Shown: one piece after another, positions 5,182 to 5,443 of the stretch
How positions within the stretch are numbered: the stretch's first letter is position 1
How the letters are laid out: every line of letters begins with the position of its first letter
From: G020354645 sp050053515
GTDB lineage: Bacteria; Desulfobacterota; Desulfobacteria; Desulfobacterales; G020354645
DNA: 5,443 bases
Reading direction: 5' to 3'
Assembly: GCA_050053515.1 (NCBI GenBank)
Contig: JASFTQ010000322.1
Coordinates: 1 to 5,443 of the forward strand
The notes under the pieces: generated by a model
What the model was told of the DNA's origin: nothing
What the model saw: only the letters and a program-made list of their open reading frames with translations
The model's database searches: none
Made by a program: the position numbers and the translations under genes

Positions 5182-5443
5182 ATGGCCAAGAAGAAAAAAA
5201 AGAGAGTCACCCGCAAGGAACTTCTCAAAAAGCCCGACGAATTTGTTACATTTACTGCCAAGGCATTCCGGTTTGCCGAAACCTATAAATACCAGTTAAC
5301 GGCTTTGCTGACGGGTCTTATCATTTTAGGTCTGCTGACAGCCGGGATGCGCTATTTTTCAAACAAAGCTGAAAATGCAGCCTTCGAAAGGCTGAGCCAG
5401 GGCCGGGCAAAATACGAGACGCTGTTAAAGGAAATGAAACCCC
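5182..5443 (+). CDS. Membrane-anchored protein, probably TPR/YfgM-like, N-terminal part
   Basis: The open frame continues to the right edge, giving 87 residues and no stop. It starts with a very basic cytoplasmic segment (MAKKKKKRVTRKELLKK), then a FVTFTAKAFRFAE region. One transmembrane helix follows at about 38-58 (YQLTALLTGLIILGLLTAGM). After it comes a helical, charged stretch (NKAENAAFERLSQGRAKYETLL) that looks like the start of a TPR-type solenoid. This layout, a single N-terminal anchor followed by helical repeats in the periplasm, is that of YfgM-like or related TPR proteins, which assist envelope protein assembly. No complete TPR unit is inside the window, so the name is provisional. 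The ATG at 5182 is supported by the GGGGGAG site and the Lys-rich start. The whole leader upstream of it is repeat copy 3. Confidence 0.75.
   Translation, partial: MAKKKKKRVTRKELLKKPDEFVTFTAKAFRFAETYKYQLTALLTGLIILGLLTAGMRYFSNKAENAAFERLSQGRAKYETLLKEMKP

Noticed and set aside
4764..5288. Reverse-strand ORF 4764-5261 and forward ORF 5094-5288
   Set aside because: The first crosses the kinase end, both mobile elements and the next gene's start; the second overlaps the better-supported gene at 5182 in another frame and begins inside the repeat.

Overview
The window looks like a chromosomal segment from a sulfate-reducing or related delta-proteobacterium (Desulfobacterota, probably Desulfobacterales-like). 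That placement is inference. It rests on moderate base composition, an FmdB-type zinc ribbon with a Gly/Cys tail, a Fur-FeoA fusion, a PflX-type radical SAM protein, and a dispersed palindromic repeat. All seven genes lie on the + strand. Six are complete and one runs off the right edge.

Layout from left to right: a repeat copy cut by the window start (1-188); a small FmdB zinc-ribbon gene (216-461); a probable promoter (474-502); a Fur-family regulator fused to a FeoA domain (659-1357); a second, full-length repeat copy (1433-1643); a radical SAM protein of the COG1313/PflX type (1684-2619); a PPP-family metallophosphatase (2660-3301); an exported protein with two SH3b domains (3379-3810); a PfkB-family, adenosine-kinase-like kinase (3853-4839); a third repeat copy (4838-5160) that has itself been invaded by a 109-bp hairpin element (4933-5041); and the start of a membrane-anchored protein, probably a TPR protein (5182 to the edge).

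The most notable feature is the repeat family. The three copies share an approximately 211-214 bp unit bounded by terminal inverted repeats of about 33 bp, with two internal blocks (26 and 31 bp) identical in every copy. They carry no credible gene, so they resemble a MITE or large intergenic palindromic repeat. All three have the same orientation as the genes, and each right end stops 12-40 bp before the next gene's ribosome binding site or start. The left inverted repeat of copy 3 supplies the kinase stop codon. The right end of copy 1 can form a perfect 7-bp stem with the Shine-Dalgarno sequence of fmdB. This suggests the repeats are transcribed as part of 5' leaders and might affect translation, but that is a hypothesis.

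The 109-bp insertion in copy 3 interrupts a site that is intact in copies 1 and 2. It has a unique boundary and no target duplication, and it carries the GC-rich hairpins typical of IS200/IS605-family ends. It therefore reads as one mobile element nested inside another.

The protein genes do not form one obvious pathway. The run radical SAM, phosphatase, SH3b, kinase and TPR protein is closely spaced (40, 77 and 42 bp gaps, then the third repeat) and may be co-transcribed. The Fur-FeoA gene has its own probable promoter and suggests iron-responsive regulation, but no iron transporter is present.
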